Part shown: piece by piece, positions 9,131 through 21,433 of the stretch
Layout of the letters: every line of letters begins with the position of its first letter
How positions within the stretch are numbered: position 1 is the stretch's first letter
NCBI GenBank assembly: GCA_023014485.1
Contig: JAJOZX010000995.1
Span: forward strand, 61,001-125,000
Source of the DNA: Bathynomus jamesi
Taxonomy: Eukaryota > Arthropoda > Malacostraca > Isopoda > Cirolanidae
Length of the DNA: 64,000 nt
Reading direction: 5' to 3'
Made by a program: the position numbers and the translations under genes
Notes under the pieces: generated by a model
Databases searched by the model: none
What the model saw: the letters and a program-made list of their open reading frames with translations, nothing else
What the model was told of the DNA's origin: nothing

Positions 9131-11904
9131 TCAAATAGTGTGCAAGATTTGGTCTAACCTTTTCTTGAACTGATCAACAGAGGAACTGTTCACAACTTCC
9201 GAAGGTAACCTGTTCCATGTGTCACAGATCTTATACGTAAAGTAATTCCCACACACACTAGTCCTAAACCGTTTCAAATCCAACTTCCAACCATTGTTGC
9301 GAGTTGGGTTATCATTTAAACTAAACATACTTCTAAAATCGACATCGTTGAACCCGCGTAAGAGCTTGAAAACCTCGATCAGTTGACCGCGCAGCCTCCG
9401 AGTTTCAAGCGAAAACAAGTTCAGGGCGCGTAACCGTCGATTGTAGCCCATATGCCTAACGGAAGGGATTAACTTTGTGGCCATCGCCTGCACTCGCTCC
9501 AGCCTCCCAATATCTTTCCTGAGGGTGGGCGACCAGAACTGCACAGCATACTCCAGGTACGGCCGAACAAGGGAATTGTACAGTGAAAGCACAATCTCCT
9601 TGTTCCGAAACTGAAATTGCCTCCTGATATAACCCAATAGTTTCTGGGCTTTCTTTTCCACCTCTACACACTGTTTCGTAAACTTAAGGTCGCTGCTAAT
9701 TAGTACACCCAAGTCCTTTTCTAAATCAGTCACCTCGATATTACTACCCAACATCGAGTAGTCCGACTTGGGATTGGCGTAGCCAATGTGCATCACTTTG
9801 CATTTACCCAAGTTAAACGGCATTTGCCATTTTTCGGACCACTCTCCTATCCTACCTAGGTCCGCACGCAGTTCCTCGATCGTTTCGGGCGTCCCAACGT
9901 TGGCCCCAAGCTTGGTGTCATCAGCGAATTGAATTTGGCGACCCGACTGACGATGCCACCGTCGATATCATTTATGTAAATGATAAACAACAGTGGCCCC
10001 AAAACGGAACCCTGAGGAACCCCACTAGTGACCGAGGCCCAACCCGAACTAGCCCCTTTAATTACAACCCTCTGCCGCCTATTCCTCAGCCAGTTTTCAA
10101 TCCACCTACCTATTTCCCCACCGATACCCAGCGCGCGCACTTTCGCCATTAGCCGGCGGTGAGGTACCTTATCAAAGGCTTTCTGAAAGTCGAGATAAAG
10201 TATATCAATCGCCCTACTCTTATCATACTCACTCAACATGACGTGGAAAAACTCGAGCAAGTTGGTGAGACACGACCTATGCCGTCTAAACCCATGTTGG
10301 GAGTCCCAAAGCAGCTTGTAGGAATCCAAATGGTCAACGATCCTATCATCTATTATCCCTTCTAATAATTTACCTACAACTGAAGTGAGACTAATGGGAC
10401 GATAGTTCCCTGGACTTTCGTGATCCCCTTTCTTAAAGATAGGGGTCACGTTGGCTTCCCTCCAGTCACCAGGCACCTGGCCCATCTCCAACGATTTGTT
10501 GAAGACTGTAGCCAGGTGGGGAGCCACCTGGTCGCGCACTTCTCGCAACACTCTGGGGAGAAACTGGTCTGGCCCAGGAGCCTTAAACGCGCTCAGTTTG
10601 TCTATTCTATCGGCAACGACTGTCGCGGTACATCTAACACTATCCAGGCCAGCACCTTCGTGCCTCACGCCTGGCTCGGGGATGACGCGGGTATCCTCCC
10701 TGGTGAACACTCACGCAAAGTACTCATTTAGCACATTAGCGATGTCCGCGTAGGAGGTCCGCAGAACGCCGCTTCCGTCCTTTATCATGCTTCTAATGGG
10801 CTTTCTACTATTAACATAACTGAAGAACTCCTTAGGGTTCCCCTTGCAGAGGCTTGCCACCCGTAGTTCTTCGTTACGTTTCGCTAGCCTAACCTTCGCC
10901 TTCACTTCCCTACACAGGCGGACATACGCTTCAGTGTTCTCGTGGGAACGATTGGCCTTCGCCCTCCTATACGCTACTTTCCTATTTCGGATAGCCGAAG
11001 CGATGTCACGATTGAACCACTTAGGCTGCGTTGAAGCAGGGGTGACCGGTTTTGAGGGTATGGCAGCAGACTGCAGCACCATAAACTCGTCCCGGAATGC
11101 AGTCCACACTCCCTCAACATCGCCGCCAACCTTTAACCCCATCTCTCCTACGCTATCCCTGAGGCTAACAAAGTTCGCCCGCCGGAGATCGAGCTTACTG
11201 CCTCTCGAGTTACTACGCTTCACCCGAGGGACGCACACACGGAACCTAATAAGACCGTGATCACTCCCGCCCAATGATTCGTCAACGGCGAGGCCAGTGA
11301 CGACGTTGTCTTCGGTCCTGAATACTAATTCTAGAACGCTTTCGCCTCGTGTAGGCTCGTTGACCCACTGAGTGAGGAAGTTCTCAGCAAAGTCAACTAG
11401 CCTCCTCCCTTCAGCATCGGCAGTCCTGTTTTCCCACTTTATGTCGCGACAGTTAAAGTCTCCTAAAACTACACACACCCTATCCCCTAGCAGGCTACTG
11501 AGTTCGGTGTACAGGGCTGTATCCTCCTCGAGGAGGAGATGCGGAGGTCTGTACACCAAGATTAACCTATAGTTCGTTCCTCCCACGTTCAGATCAACGC
11601 CAAGCAGCTCCCCTTCCGACCTGAACTGGCAGTCAACACGACTCAACCTGTCTCTCACGTATATTAGTACCCCACCTCCCTCCCCACGGGTGCGGTCTTT
11701 GCGAAACATTCTATACCCGGGAATTTCGAACTCCCCAACGTAGTCCCTACGATCAGTATGAATCCAGGACTCGGTGATAGCAACGATATCCTGGTATTTT
11801 GATGCTAAGAGCGCCCGTAGCTCGCCAAACTTGTTCATGATCGACCTAGCATTAAAAAGCATTGCACGGAGGGAGCCTCCCCTATTCTGACCGCCCCCTA
11901 GCAC
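9131..11904 (-). pseudogene. CR1 ORF2 (AP endonuclease plus reverse transcriptase), copy A
   Basis: ORF2 nicks target DNA and reverse-transcribes element RNA. The endonuclease motifs NARSI, ITESW, GDFNCR and SDHGLI lie in 11904-11200. The RT follows with NYRPISLTSVVGKLLE, QHGFRRHRSCLTNLL, LDFQKAFDKVPHR and GVPQGSVLGPLLF. A TGA at 10711-10713 replaces the Gly codon after NEYFA. A small insertion near 9935 shifts the frame inside the FADD catalytic motif, which reads KFNSLMTP here; the C-terminal domain (9823-9131) is then in another frame. Inactive. Confidence 0.92.
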
Positions 11905-12440
11905 GACCCATTTCCCGAACAGCCAGGGCTGTCGGGAGTTGAAGAGCCCCTCAATAACGAGGGGACAATCTCCGCAGGAGCCTGAGCCCCCTCCAACGTG
12001 GAAGGAGAGTCACCCACCTGTACCTGGACGCACCCTTCAGTTGAAGGTACGTCCGCCACCGGCTCATTATCATCCCTCCCCGGTGGGGGCCCATCATCTC
12101 TCCCCGGACTCGACCTCACCATACGGTATAGGTGCCGGTCAAGCAGCGTGCCTAGCACACTTTTACCCCTGACATTGAGGTGGACACCATCCCTCTGATA
12201 CAGGTCCCACCTACCCGAAAACGCGTCGAACGGGTCAACAAACCTCACACCCAGTGGGACGCACAAGTCTTGCACCCTCTCGTTGATGCCAATGACCTTA
12301 CTGAGCGCGTGGTCACTGGCATTCATTCGCGGTAAAATACCCATCAACATTCCCCTGTCTGTCTTAAGTTTCAGATCATCCGCAAGAGACATGATCTCGG
12401 TGATGATCCCTTCCGTTGAACCTATCCTACCGCCTTTGAG
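11898..12440 (-). pseudogene. CR1 ORF1 C-terminal fragment, copy A
   Basis: C-terminal part of the esterase-type ORF1, in frame from about 12392 to the TAG at 11898, with DLYQRDGVHLNVRGK (the Asp-His pair of SGNH esterases). The upstream half is lost by the 5' truncation. It overlaps the beginning of ORF2 by 7 bp, as in copy C. Confidence 0.85.
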
Positions 12441-12445
12441 GGGGG

Positions 12446-12495
<50 letters not shown>
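12441..12495. repeat. G-run and (GA)n tract between CR1 copies A and B
   Basis: A run of nine G followed by about 24 GA dinucleotides; 5' boundary of copy A and 3' boundary of copy B. Confidence 0.93.
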
Positions 12496-13358
12496 TTACA
12501 AGGAGTTACAAGGAAAAGAAGTACCTCAAAAGGCCTTGCGGCCCATACCGAGGAGGTACCAATGGCAACGGGTGCCAGGGAAAATTTTGTCTTTCAACTA
12601 TCCTAGCAGTAGTAGAAAACTGGATAGAAAAGCAGAAGGCTCTCTCCCCACCCTCCGCTCCCTCCCTGCCAGAGGCAGGTACGGAAAAAGGTTGAAGAAA
12701 ATACCTTGACCCTGGAAAAGTAGCCAAGGAAATTTTACAGGAAAGTGGAGAATATATAAATAGCTCTATATTTAGCTTGCTCACAGAGACACCGAGCAAG
12801 CGAGCTCCTGCAGAGTTTTCTGAGGTTTTAATCTTAAACTATGAGTGTGTTCAGTACTTTGTCTAGCCTATTTTTAAACAGATTTACACTTTGACTGGAA
12901 ACAACCTCTGAGGGAAGTTGGTTCCAGATATTAACTATTTTATAGGAAAAGAAATTTCCGCAGACTGAGGTCCTAAATGTCTTTACACACTCAAATAGTG
13001 TGCAAGATTTCGTCTAACCTTTTCTTGAACTGATCCACAGAGGAACTGTTCACAACTTCCGAAGGTAACCTGTTCCATGTGTCACAGATCTTATACGTAA
13101 CGTAATTCCCACACACACTAGTCCTAAACCGTTTCAAATCCAACTTCCAACCATTGTTGCGAGTTGGGTTATCATTTAAACTAAACATACTTCTAAAATC
13201 GACATCGTTGAACCCTCGTAAGAGCTTGAAAACCTCGATCAGTTGACCGCGCAGCCTCCAGTTTCAAGCGAAAACAAGTTCAGGGCGCGTAACCGTCGAT
13301 TGTAGCCCATATGCCTAACAGAAGGGATTAACTTTGTGGCCCTCGCCTGCACTCGATC

Positions 13359-13362
<4 letters not shown>
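12496..13362 (-). mobile_element. CR1 family 1, copy B (3' end only)
   Basis: Contains the 3' UTR (12496-12990), the last ORF2 codons (12991-13188, FSLNDNPTRNN to the stop after DEILHTI) and a short frameshifted stretch up to 13362, where it ends abruptly in (GA)n. A one-base loss near 13260 (CCTCCAGTTTC against CCTCCGAGTTTC in sisters) breaks the frame. Confidence 0.92.

Positions 13363-13413
<51 letters not shown>
13363..13413. repeat. (GA)n tract between CR1 copies B and B2
   Basis: About 25 GA dinucleotides, uninterrupted. Confidence 0.95.
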
Positions 13414-13415
<2 letters not shown>

Positions 13416-14072
13416 TTACAAGGAGTTACAAGGAAAAGAAGTACCTCAAAAGGCCTTGCGGCCCATACCGAGGAGGTACCAATGGCAACGGGTGCCAAGG
13501 AAAATTTTGTCTTTCAACTATCCTAGCAGTAGTAGAAAACTGGATAGAAAAGTAGAAGGCTCTCTCCCCACCCTCCGCTCCCTCCCTGCCAGAGGCAGGT
13601 ACGGAAAAAGATTGAAGAAAATACCTTGACCCTGGAAAAGTAGCCAAGGAAATTTTACAGGAAAGTGGAGAATATATAAATAGCTCTATATTTAGCTTGC
13701 TCACAGAGACACCGAGCAAGCGAGCTCCTGCAGAGTTTTCTGAGGTTTTAATCTTAAACTATGAGTGTGTTCAGTACTTTGTCTAGCCTATTTTTAAACA
13801 GATTTACACTTTGACTGGAAACAACCTCTGAGGGAAGTTGGTTCCAGATATTAACTATTTTATAGGAAAAGAAATTTCCGCAGACTGAGGTCCTAAATGT
13901 CTTTACACACTCAAATAGTGTGCAAGATTTCGTCTAACCTTTTCTTGAACTGATCCACAGAGGAACTGTTCACAACTTCCGAAGGTAACCTGTTCCATGT
14001 GTCACAGATCTTATACGTAACGTAATTCCCACACACATTAGTCCTAAACCGTTTCAAATCCAACTTCCAACC

Positions 14073-14075
<3 letters not shown>
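13414..14075 (-). mobile_element. CR1 family 1, copy B2 (3' UTR and extreme ORF2 end)
   Basis: Very short 5'-truncated copy: the full 3' UTR plus about 150 bp of ORF2, ending at CCAACCATT against (GA)n at 14076. Confidence 0.92.

Positions 14076-14124
<49 letters not shown>
14076..14124. repeat. (GA)n tract between CR1 copies B2 and B3
   Basis: About 24 GA dinucleotides. Confidence 0.95.
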
Positions 14125-14126
<2 letters not shown>

Positions 14127-14617
14127 ACAAGGAGTTACAAGGAAAAGCAGTACCTCAAAAGGCCTTGCGGCCCATACCGAGGAGGTACCAATGGCAACGG
14201 GTGCCAGGGAAAATTTTGTCTTTCAACTATGCTAGCAGTAGTAGAAAACTGGATAGAAAAGTAGAAGGCTCTCTCCCCACTCTCCGCTCCCTCCCTGCCA
14301 GAGGCAGGTACGGAAAAAGGTTGAAGAAAATACCTTGACCCTGGAAAAGTAGCCAAGGAAATTTTACAGGAAAGTGGAGAATATATAAATAGCTCTATAT
14401 TTAGCTTGCTCACAGAGACCGAGCAAGCGAACTCCTGCAGAGTTTTCTGAGGTTTTAATCTTAAACTATGAGTGTGTTCAGTACTTTGTCTAGCCTATTT
14501 TTAAACAGATTTACACTTTGACTGGAAACAACCTCTGAGGGAAGTTGGTTCCAGATATTAACTATTTTATAGGAAAAGAAATTTCCGCAGACTGAGGTCC
14601 TAAAGGTCTTTACACAC

Positions 14618-15958
14618 TCAAATAGTGTGCAAGATTTCGTCTAACCTTTTCTTGAACTGATCCACAGAGGAACTGTTCACAACTTCCGAAGGTAACCTGT
14701 TCCATGTGCCACAGATCTTATACGTAACGTAATTCCCACACACACTAGTGCTAAACCGTTTCAAATCCAACTTCCAACCACTGTTGCGAGTTGGGTTATC
14801 ATTTAAATTAAACATGCTTCTAAGATTGACATCGTTGAACCCGTGTAAGAGCTGGAAAACCTCGATGAGTTGACCGCGCAGCCTCCGAGTTTCCAGCGAA
14901 AACAAATTCAGGGCGCGTAAGTGTCGATTGTAGCCCATATGCCTAACAGATGAGATTAACTTTGTGGCCCTCGCCTGGACTCGCTCCAGCCTGTCAATAT
15001 CTTTCCTGAGGGTGGGCAACCAGACCTGCACAGCATACTCCAGGTGCGGCCGAACCAGGGAATTGTACAGAGAGAGCACAGTCTCCTTGTTCCGAAATCG
15101 AAATTGCCTCCTGATATAACCCAACAGCTTCAAGGCTTTCTTTTCCACCTCTACGCACTGTTTGGTAAACTTAAGGTCGCTGCTAATTAGCACACCCAAG
15201 TCCTTTTTCATATCAGTGACCTCGATATTACTCCCCAACATAGAGTAGTCCGACTTGGGATTGGCGTAGCCAATGTGCATTACTTTGCATTTACCCAAGT
15301 TAAACGGCATTTGCCATTTTTCGGACCACTCTCCTATCCTACCTAGGTCCGCACGCAGTTGCTCGATCGCTTCGGGCGTCCCAACATTAGCCCCAAGCTT
15401 GGTGTCATCAGTGAATTTGGCGATCCTACTGACGATGCCACCGTCGATATCATTTATGTAAATGATAAACAACAGTGACCCCAAAACGGAACCCTGAGGA
15501 ACCCCACAAGTGACCGAGACCCAACCCGAACTAGCCCCTTTAATTACAACCCTCTGCCGCCTATTCTTCAGCCAGTTTTCAATCCAGCTACCTACTTCTC
15601 CACCGATACCCAGCGTGCAGACTCTGGCCATTAACTGGCGGTGAGGTACCTTATCAAAGGCTTTCTGAAAGTCGAGATAAAGTATATCAATCGCCCTACT
15701 CTTATCATACTCACTCAACATGACGTGGAAAAACTCGAGCAAGTTGGTGAGACACGACCTATGCCGTCTAAACCCATGTTGGGAGTCCCCAAGCAGCTTG
15801 TTGGAATCCAAATGGTCAACGATCCTATCCGCTATTATCCCTTCTAATAATTTACCTACAACTGAAGTGAGACTAATGGGACGATAGTTCCCTGGACTTT
15901 CGTGATCCCCTTTCTTAAAGATAGGGGTCACGTTGGCTTCCCTCCAGTCATCAGGCAC
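14618..15958 (-). pseudogene. CR1 ORF2 reverse transcriptase, open 446-residue segment, copy B3
   Basis: An uninterrupted frame covers most of the RT: NYRPISLTSVVGKLLE, QHGFRRHRSCL, LDFQKAFDKVPHRQL, CGVPQGSVLGSLLF and the palm motif KFTDDTKLG, then the C-terminal domain to the stop at 14618. Sister copies C and D have FADD rather than FTDD; both Asp residues remain. The upstream coding region is destroyed by the tandem expansion and inversion, so no full ORF2 can be made. Confidence 0.9.
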
Positions 15959-16024
15959 CTTGCCCGTCTCCCTTGCCCGTCTCCCTTGCCCGTCTCCCTT
16001 GCCCGTCTCCCTTGCCCGTCTCCC
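15957..16024. repeat. 13 bp tandem repeat inside CR1 copy B3
   Basis: Five copies of TTGCCCGTCTCCC in a row, at a place where sister copies carry unique ORF2 sequence beginning GGCCCATCTCC. The unit looks like a diverged piece of that sequence, expanded locally. Confidence 0.9.
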
Positions 16025-16100
16025 GCAACACTTTCGGGAGAAACTGGTCTGGCCCAGGGACCTTAAACGCGCTCAGTTTGTCTATTCTATCGGCAACGAC

Positions 16101-16372
16101 TCGTATGTCCGCCTGTGTAGGGAAGTGAAGGCGAAGGTCAGGCTAGCAAAACGTAACGAAGAACTACTGATGGCAAGCCTCTGCAAAGGGAACCCTAAGG
16201 AGTTCTTCAGTTATGTTAATAACGGCGTTCTGCGGACCTCCGACGCGGACATCGCTAATGTGCTTAATGAGTACTTTGCGGGAGTGTTCACCAGGGAGGA
16301 CACCCGCGTCACCCCCGAGCCAGGCGTCAGGCACGAAGGTGCTGGCCTGGATAGTGTTCGATGTACCGCGAC
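16101..16372 (+). other. Inverted internal segment of CR1 copy B3
   Basis: Here the plus strand, not the minus, reads as ORF2: YVRLCREVKAKVRLAKRNEEL, then NPKEFFSYVNN, then NEYFAGVFTREDTRV. Its edges (CGACTCGTATGTCCGCC and GTACCGCGACAGTGTTCTC) equal the two junctions expected if one internal block was flipped. Within the block, about 50 bp present in sisters after SYVN is deleted. Confidence 0.88.
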
Positions 16373-16974
16373 AGTGTTCTCATGGGAACGATTGGCCTTC
16401 GCCCTCGTATACGCTACTTTCCTATTTCGGAGAGCCGAAACGATGTCACGACTGAACCGCTTACGCTGCGATGAAGCAGGGGTGACCAGTTTTGAGGGTA
16501 TGGCAGCAGACTGCAGCACCATAAACTCGTCCCGCAATGCACTCCACACTCCCTCAACATCGCCGCCGACCTCTAACCCCCATCTCACCTACGCAATCCC
16601 CGAGGCTAACAAAGTCCGCCCGCCGTAGATCGAGCTTACTGCCTCTCGAATTACTATGCTTCACCTGAGGGACGCACACACCGAACCTAATCAGACCGTG
16701 ATCACTCCCGCCCAACGATTCGTCAACGGTGAGGGCCAGTGACGAGGTTGTCTTCGGTTGTAAATACTAAGTCTAGAACGCTTTCGCCTCGTGTAGGCTC
16801 GTTGACCCACTGAGTGAGGAAGTTCTCATCAGCAAAGTCAACTAGCCTCCCCCCTTCAGCATCAGCAGTCCTGTCTTCCTACTTGATGCCGCGACAGTTG
16901 AAGTCTCCTAAAACTACAAACACCCTATTCCCTAGCAGGCTACGGAGTTCGGTGTAGAGGGCTGTATCCTCCTC

Positions 16975-17001
16975 GAGAGAGAGAGAGAGAGAGAGAGAGA
17001 G
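16975..17001. repeat. (GA)n tract between CR1 copies B3 and B4
   Basis: About 13 GA dinucleotides. Confidence 0.95.
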
Positions 17002-18109
17002 TTACAAGGAGTTACAAGGAAAAGAAGTACCTCAAAAGGCCTTGCGGCCCATACCGAGGAGGTACCAATGGCAACGGGAGCCAGGGAAAATTTTGTAAAA
17101 GTTTATTTTTCTTTCAACTATCCTAGCAGTAGTAGAAAACTGGATAGAAAAGTAGAAGGCTCTCTCCCCACCCTCCGCTCCCTCCCTGCCAGAGGCAGGT
17201 ACGGAAAAAGGTTGAAGAAAATACCTTGACCCTGGAAAGTAGCCAAGGAAATTTTACAGGAAAGTGGAGAATATATAAATAGCTCTATATTTAGCTTGCT
17301 CACAGAGACACCGAGCAAGCGAACTCCTGCAGAGTTTTCTGAGGTTTTAATCTTAAACTATGAGTGTGTTCAGTACTTTGTCTAGCCTATTTTTAAACAG
17401 ATTTACACTTTGACTGGAAACAACCTCTGAGGGAAGTTGGTTCCAGATATTAACTATTTTATAGGAAAAGAAATTTCCGCAGACTGAGGTCCTAAATGTC
17501 TTTACACACTCAAATAGTGTGCAAGATTTCGTCTAACCTTTTCTTGAACTGATCCACAGAGGAACTGTTCACAACTTCCGAAGGTAACCTGTTCCATGTG
17601 TCACAGATCTTATACGTAAAGTAATTCCCACACACACTAGTCCTAAACCGTTTCAAATCCAACTTTCAGCCATTGTTGCGAGTTGGGTTATCATTTAAAC
17701 TAAACATACTTCTAAAATCGACATCGTTGAACCCTCGTAAGAGCTTGAAAACCTCGATCAGTTGACCGCGCAGCCTCCGAGTTTCAAGCGAAAACAAGTT
17801 CAGGGCGCGTAACCGTCGATTGTAGCCCATATGCCTAACGGAAGGGATTAACTTTGTGGCCCTCGCCTGCACTCGCTCCAGCCTCTCAATATCTTTCCTG
17901 AGGGTGGGCGACCAGAACTGCACAGCATACTCCAGGTACGGCCGAACAAGGGAATTGTACAGTGAGAGCAAAATCTCCTTGTTCCGAAACTGAAATTGCC
18001 TCCTGATATAACCCAATAGTTTCTGGGCTTTCTTTTCCACCTCTACACACTGTTTCGTAAACTTAAGGTCGCTGCTAATTAGCACACCCAAGTCCTTTTC
18101 TAAATCAGT

Positions 18110-18113
<4 letters not shown>
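17002..18113 (-). mobile_element. CR1 family 1, copy B4 (3' part)
   Basis: 3' UTR plus the ORF2 C-terminal domain (18112-17666), cut at EVTD against (GA)n. In that segment a Trp codon (TGG) in the NNGWKLDL motif has become TGA at 17666-17668. The 3' UTR holds an extra TAAAAGTTTATTTTTC relative to copies B, B2 and B3, an insert shared with copy C's start and with D, so B4, C and D form a subgroup. Confidence 0.9.

Positions 18114-18154
<41 letters not shown>
18114..18154. repeat. (GA)n tract between CR1 copies B4 and C
   Basis: About 20 GA dinucleotides. Confidence 0.95.
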
Positions 18155-18156
<2 letters not shown>

Positions 18157-18653
18157 ACAAGGAAATGAAGCACCTCAAAAGGCCTTGCGGCCCATACCGA
18201 GGAGGTACCAATGGCAACGGGTGCCAGGGAAAATTTTGTAAAAGTTTATTTTTCTTTCAACTATCCTAGCAGTAGTAGAAAACTGGATAGAAAAGTAGAA
18301 GGCTCTCTCCCCACCCTCCGCTCCCTCCCTGCCAGAGGCAGGTACGGAAAAAGGTTGAAGAAAATACCTTGACCCTGGAAAAGTAGCCAAGGAAATTTTA
18401 CAGGAAAGTGGAGAATATATAAATAGCTCTATATTTACCTTGCTCACAGAGACACCGTGCAAGCGAACTCCTGCAGAGTTTTCTTATGTTTTAATCTTAA
18501 ACTATGAGTGTGTTCAGTACTTTGTCTAGCCTATTTTTAAACAGATTTACACTTTGACTGGAAACAACCTCTGAGGGAAGTTGGTTCCAGATATTAACTA
18601 TTTTATAGGAAAAGAAATTTCCCCAGACTGAGGTCCTAAATGTCTTTACACAC

Positions 18654-21433
18654 TCAAATAGTGTGCAAGATTTCGTCTAACCTTTTCTTGAACTGATCCA
18701 CAGAGGAACTGTTCACAACTTCCGAAGGTAACCTGTTCCATGTGTCACAGATCTTATACGTAAAGTAATTCCCACACACACTAGTGCTAAACCGTTTCAA
18801 ATCCAACTTCCAACCATTGTTGCGAGTTGGGTTATCATTTAAAGTAAACATACTTCTAAAATCGACATCGTTGAACCCTCGTAAGAGCTTGAAAACCTCG
18901 ATCAGTTGACCGCGCAGCCTCCGAGTTTCAAGCGAAAACAAGTTCAGGGCGCGTAACCGTCGATTGTAGCCCATATGCCTAACGGAAGGGATTAACTTTG
19001 TGGCCCTCGCCTGCACTCGCTCCAGCCTCTCAATATCTTTCCTGAGGGTGGGCGACGAGAACTGCACAGCATACTCCAGGTACGGCCGAACAAGGGAATT
19101 GTACAGTGAGAGCACAATCTCCTTGTTCCGAAACTGAAATTGCCTCCTGATATAACCCAATAGTTTCTGGGCTTTCTTTTCCACCTCTACACACTGTTTC
19201 GTAAACTTAAGGTCGCTGCTAATTAGCACACCCAAGTCCTTTTCTAAACCAGTCACCTCGATATTACTGCCCAACATCGAGTAGTCCGACTTGGGATTGG
19301 CGTAGCCAATGTGCATCACTTTGCATTTACCCAAGTTAAACGGCATTTGCCATTTTTCGGACCACTCTCCTACCCTACCTAGGTCCGCACGCAGTTCCTC
19401 GATCGCTTCGGGCGTCCCAACATTGGCCCCAAGCTTGGTGTCATCAGCGAATTTGGCGATCCGACTGACGATGCCACCGTCGATATCATTTATGTAAATG
19501 GTAAACAACAGTGGCCCCAAAACGGAACCCTGAGGAACCCCACTAGTGACCGAGGCCCAACCCGAACTAGCCCCTTTAATTACCACCCTCTGCCGCCTAT
19601 TCCTCAGCCAGTTTTCAATCCACCTACCTATTTCCCACCGATACCCAGCGCGTGCACTTTCGCCATTAGCCGGCGGTGAGGTACCTTATCAAAGGCTTTC
19701 TGAAAGTCGAGATAAAGTATATCAATCGCCCTACTCTTATCGTACTCACTCAACATGACGTGGAAAAACTCGAGCAAGTTGGTGAGACACGACCTATGCC
19801 GTCTAAACCCATGTTGGGAGTCCCCAAGCAGCTTGTAGGAATCCAAATGGTCAACGATTCTATCAGCTATTATCCTTTCTAATAATTTACCTACAACTGA
19901 AGTGAGACTAATAGGACGATAGTTCCCTGGACTTTCGTGATCCCCTTTCTTAAAGATAGGGGTCACGTTGGCCTCCCTCCAGTCACCAGGCACCTGGCCC
20001 ATCACCAACGATTTGTTGAAGACTGTAGCCAGGTGGGGAGCCACCTGGTCGCGCACTTCTCGCAAAACACTGGGGAGAAACTGGTCTGGCCCAGGAGCCT
20101 TAAACGCGCTCAGTTTGTCTATTCTATGAGCAACGACTGTCGCGGTACATCTAACACTATCCAGGCCAGCACCTTCGTGCCTCACAGCTGGCTCTGGGAT
20201 GAGGCGGGTATCCTCCCTGGTGAACACTCCCGCAAAGTACTCATTAAGCACATTAGCGATGTCCGCGTCGGAGGTCCGCAGAACGCCGCTTCCGTCCTTT
20301 AAAGGACCTATCATGCTTCTAATGGGCTTTCTACTATTAACATAACTGAAGAACTCCTTAGGGTTCCCCTTGCAGAGGCTTGCCACCCGTAGTTCTTCGT
20401 TACGTTTCGCTAGCCTAACCTTCGCCTTCACTTCCCTACACAGGCGGACATACGCTTCAGTGTTCTCGTGGGAACGATTGGCCTTCGCCCTCCTATACGC
20501 TACTTTCCTATTTCGGATAGCCGAAGCGATGCCACGATTGAACCACTTAGGCTGCGTTGAAGCAGGGGTGACCGGTTTTGAGGGTATGGCAGCAGACTGC
20601 AGCACCATAAACTCATCCCGGAATGCACTCCACACTCCCTCAATATCGCCGCCAACCTCTAACCCCATCTCTGCTACGCTATCCCTGAGGCTAACAAAGT
20701 TCGCCCGCCGGAGATCGAGCTTACTGCCTCTCGAGTTACTACGCTTCACCCGAGGGACGCACACACGGAACCTAATAAGACCGTGATCACTCCCGCCCAA
20801 CGATTCGTCAACGGTGAGGCCAGTGACGAGGTTGTCTTCGGTCGTGAATACTAAGTCTAGAACGCTTTCGCCTCGTGTAGGCTCGTTGACCCACTGAGTG
20901 AGGAAGTTCTCATCAGCAAAGTCAACTAGCCTCCTCCCTTCAGCATCGGCAGTCCTGTTTTCCCACTTTATGCCGCGACAGTTGAAGTCTCCTAAAACCA
21001 CACACACCCTATCCCCTAGCAGGCTACTGAGTTCGGTGTACAGGGCTGTATCGTCCTCGAGGAGGAGATGCGGAGGTCTGTACACCAAGATTAACCTATA
21101 GTTCGTCCCTCCCACGTTCAGATCGACGCCAAGCAGCTCCCGTTCCGACCGGAACTGGCAGTCAACCGGACTCAACGTGTCTCTGACGTATATTAGTACC
21201 CCACCCCCCTCCCCACGGGTGCGGTCTTTGCGAAACATTCTATACCCGGGAATTTCGAACTCCCCAACGTAGTCTCTACGATCAGTATGAATCCAGGACT
21301 CGGTGATAGCAACGATATCCTGGTATTCTGATGCTAAGAGCGCCCGTAGCTCGCAAAACTTGTTCCTAATTGACCTAGCATTAAAAAGCATTGCACGGAG
21401 GGAGCCTTCCCTATTCTGACCGCCCCCTAGCAC
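18654..21433 (-). pseudogene. CR1 ORF2 (endonuclease-reverse transcriptase), copy C, one frameshift
   Basis: Two long frames join to a product of about 910 residues. The first (21433-19628) has the AP endonuclease (NARSI, AITESWIH, VVLGDFNCRG, GGSDHGLIRF) and RT blocks up to FDKVPHRRL. The second (19586-18654) has SGVPQGSVLGPLLF, KFADDTKLGANVG and the C-terminal domain to the stop after DEILHTI. The break is a one-base deletion in a C run near 19635, where sister D has CCCC and C has CCC. The 5' end overlaps the ORF1 stop by 7 bp. The first in-frame ATG codes the Met of AMLFNARS; the overlap itself has GTG, so the true start is uncertain. Confidence 0.93.

Larger units (their letters stand above)
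9030..12440 (-). mobile_element. CR1 family 1, copy A (5'-truncated in ORF1)
   Basis: Minus-strand CR1 retrotransposon. It starts in ORF1 near 12440, where it meets GGGGGGGGGAGAGA, and carries ORF2 to 9131. The last bases are the twofold TCCTTGTAAC motif, followed by (TC)n. Compared with sister copies, about 400 bp of the 3' UTR is missing at about 9121, where GGGAAAATTCTGT joins TACACACTCAAATAG directly. Confidence 0.92.
14125..16974 (-). mobile_element. CR1 family 1, copy B3 (internally rearranged)
   Basis: 5'-truncated in the endonuclease domain, ending at CTGTATCCTCCTC against (GA)n at 16975. Two internal changes set it apart. A 13 bp tandem array (15957-16024) replaces about 75 bp of ORF2. 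The segment from about 16101 to 16372 is inverted relative to the rest of the copy, while sequence on both sides keeps the normal minus orientation. Confidence 0.9.

Noticed and set aside
10159..11572. Several 60-140 residue plus-strand frames opposite CR1 ORF2
   Set aside because: They repeat at matching positions in all CR1 copies and are antisense shadows of ORF2.
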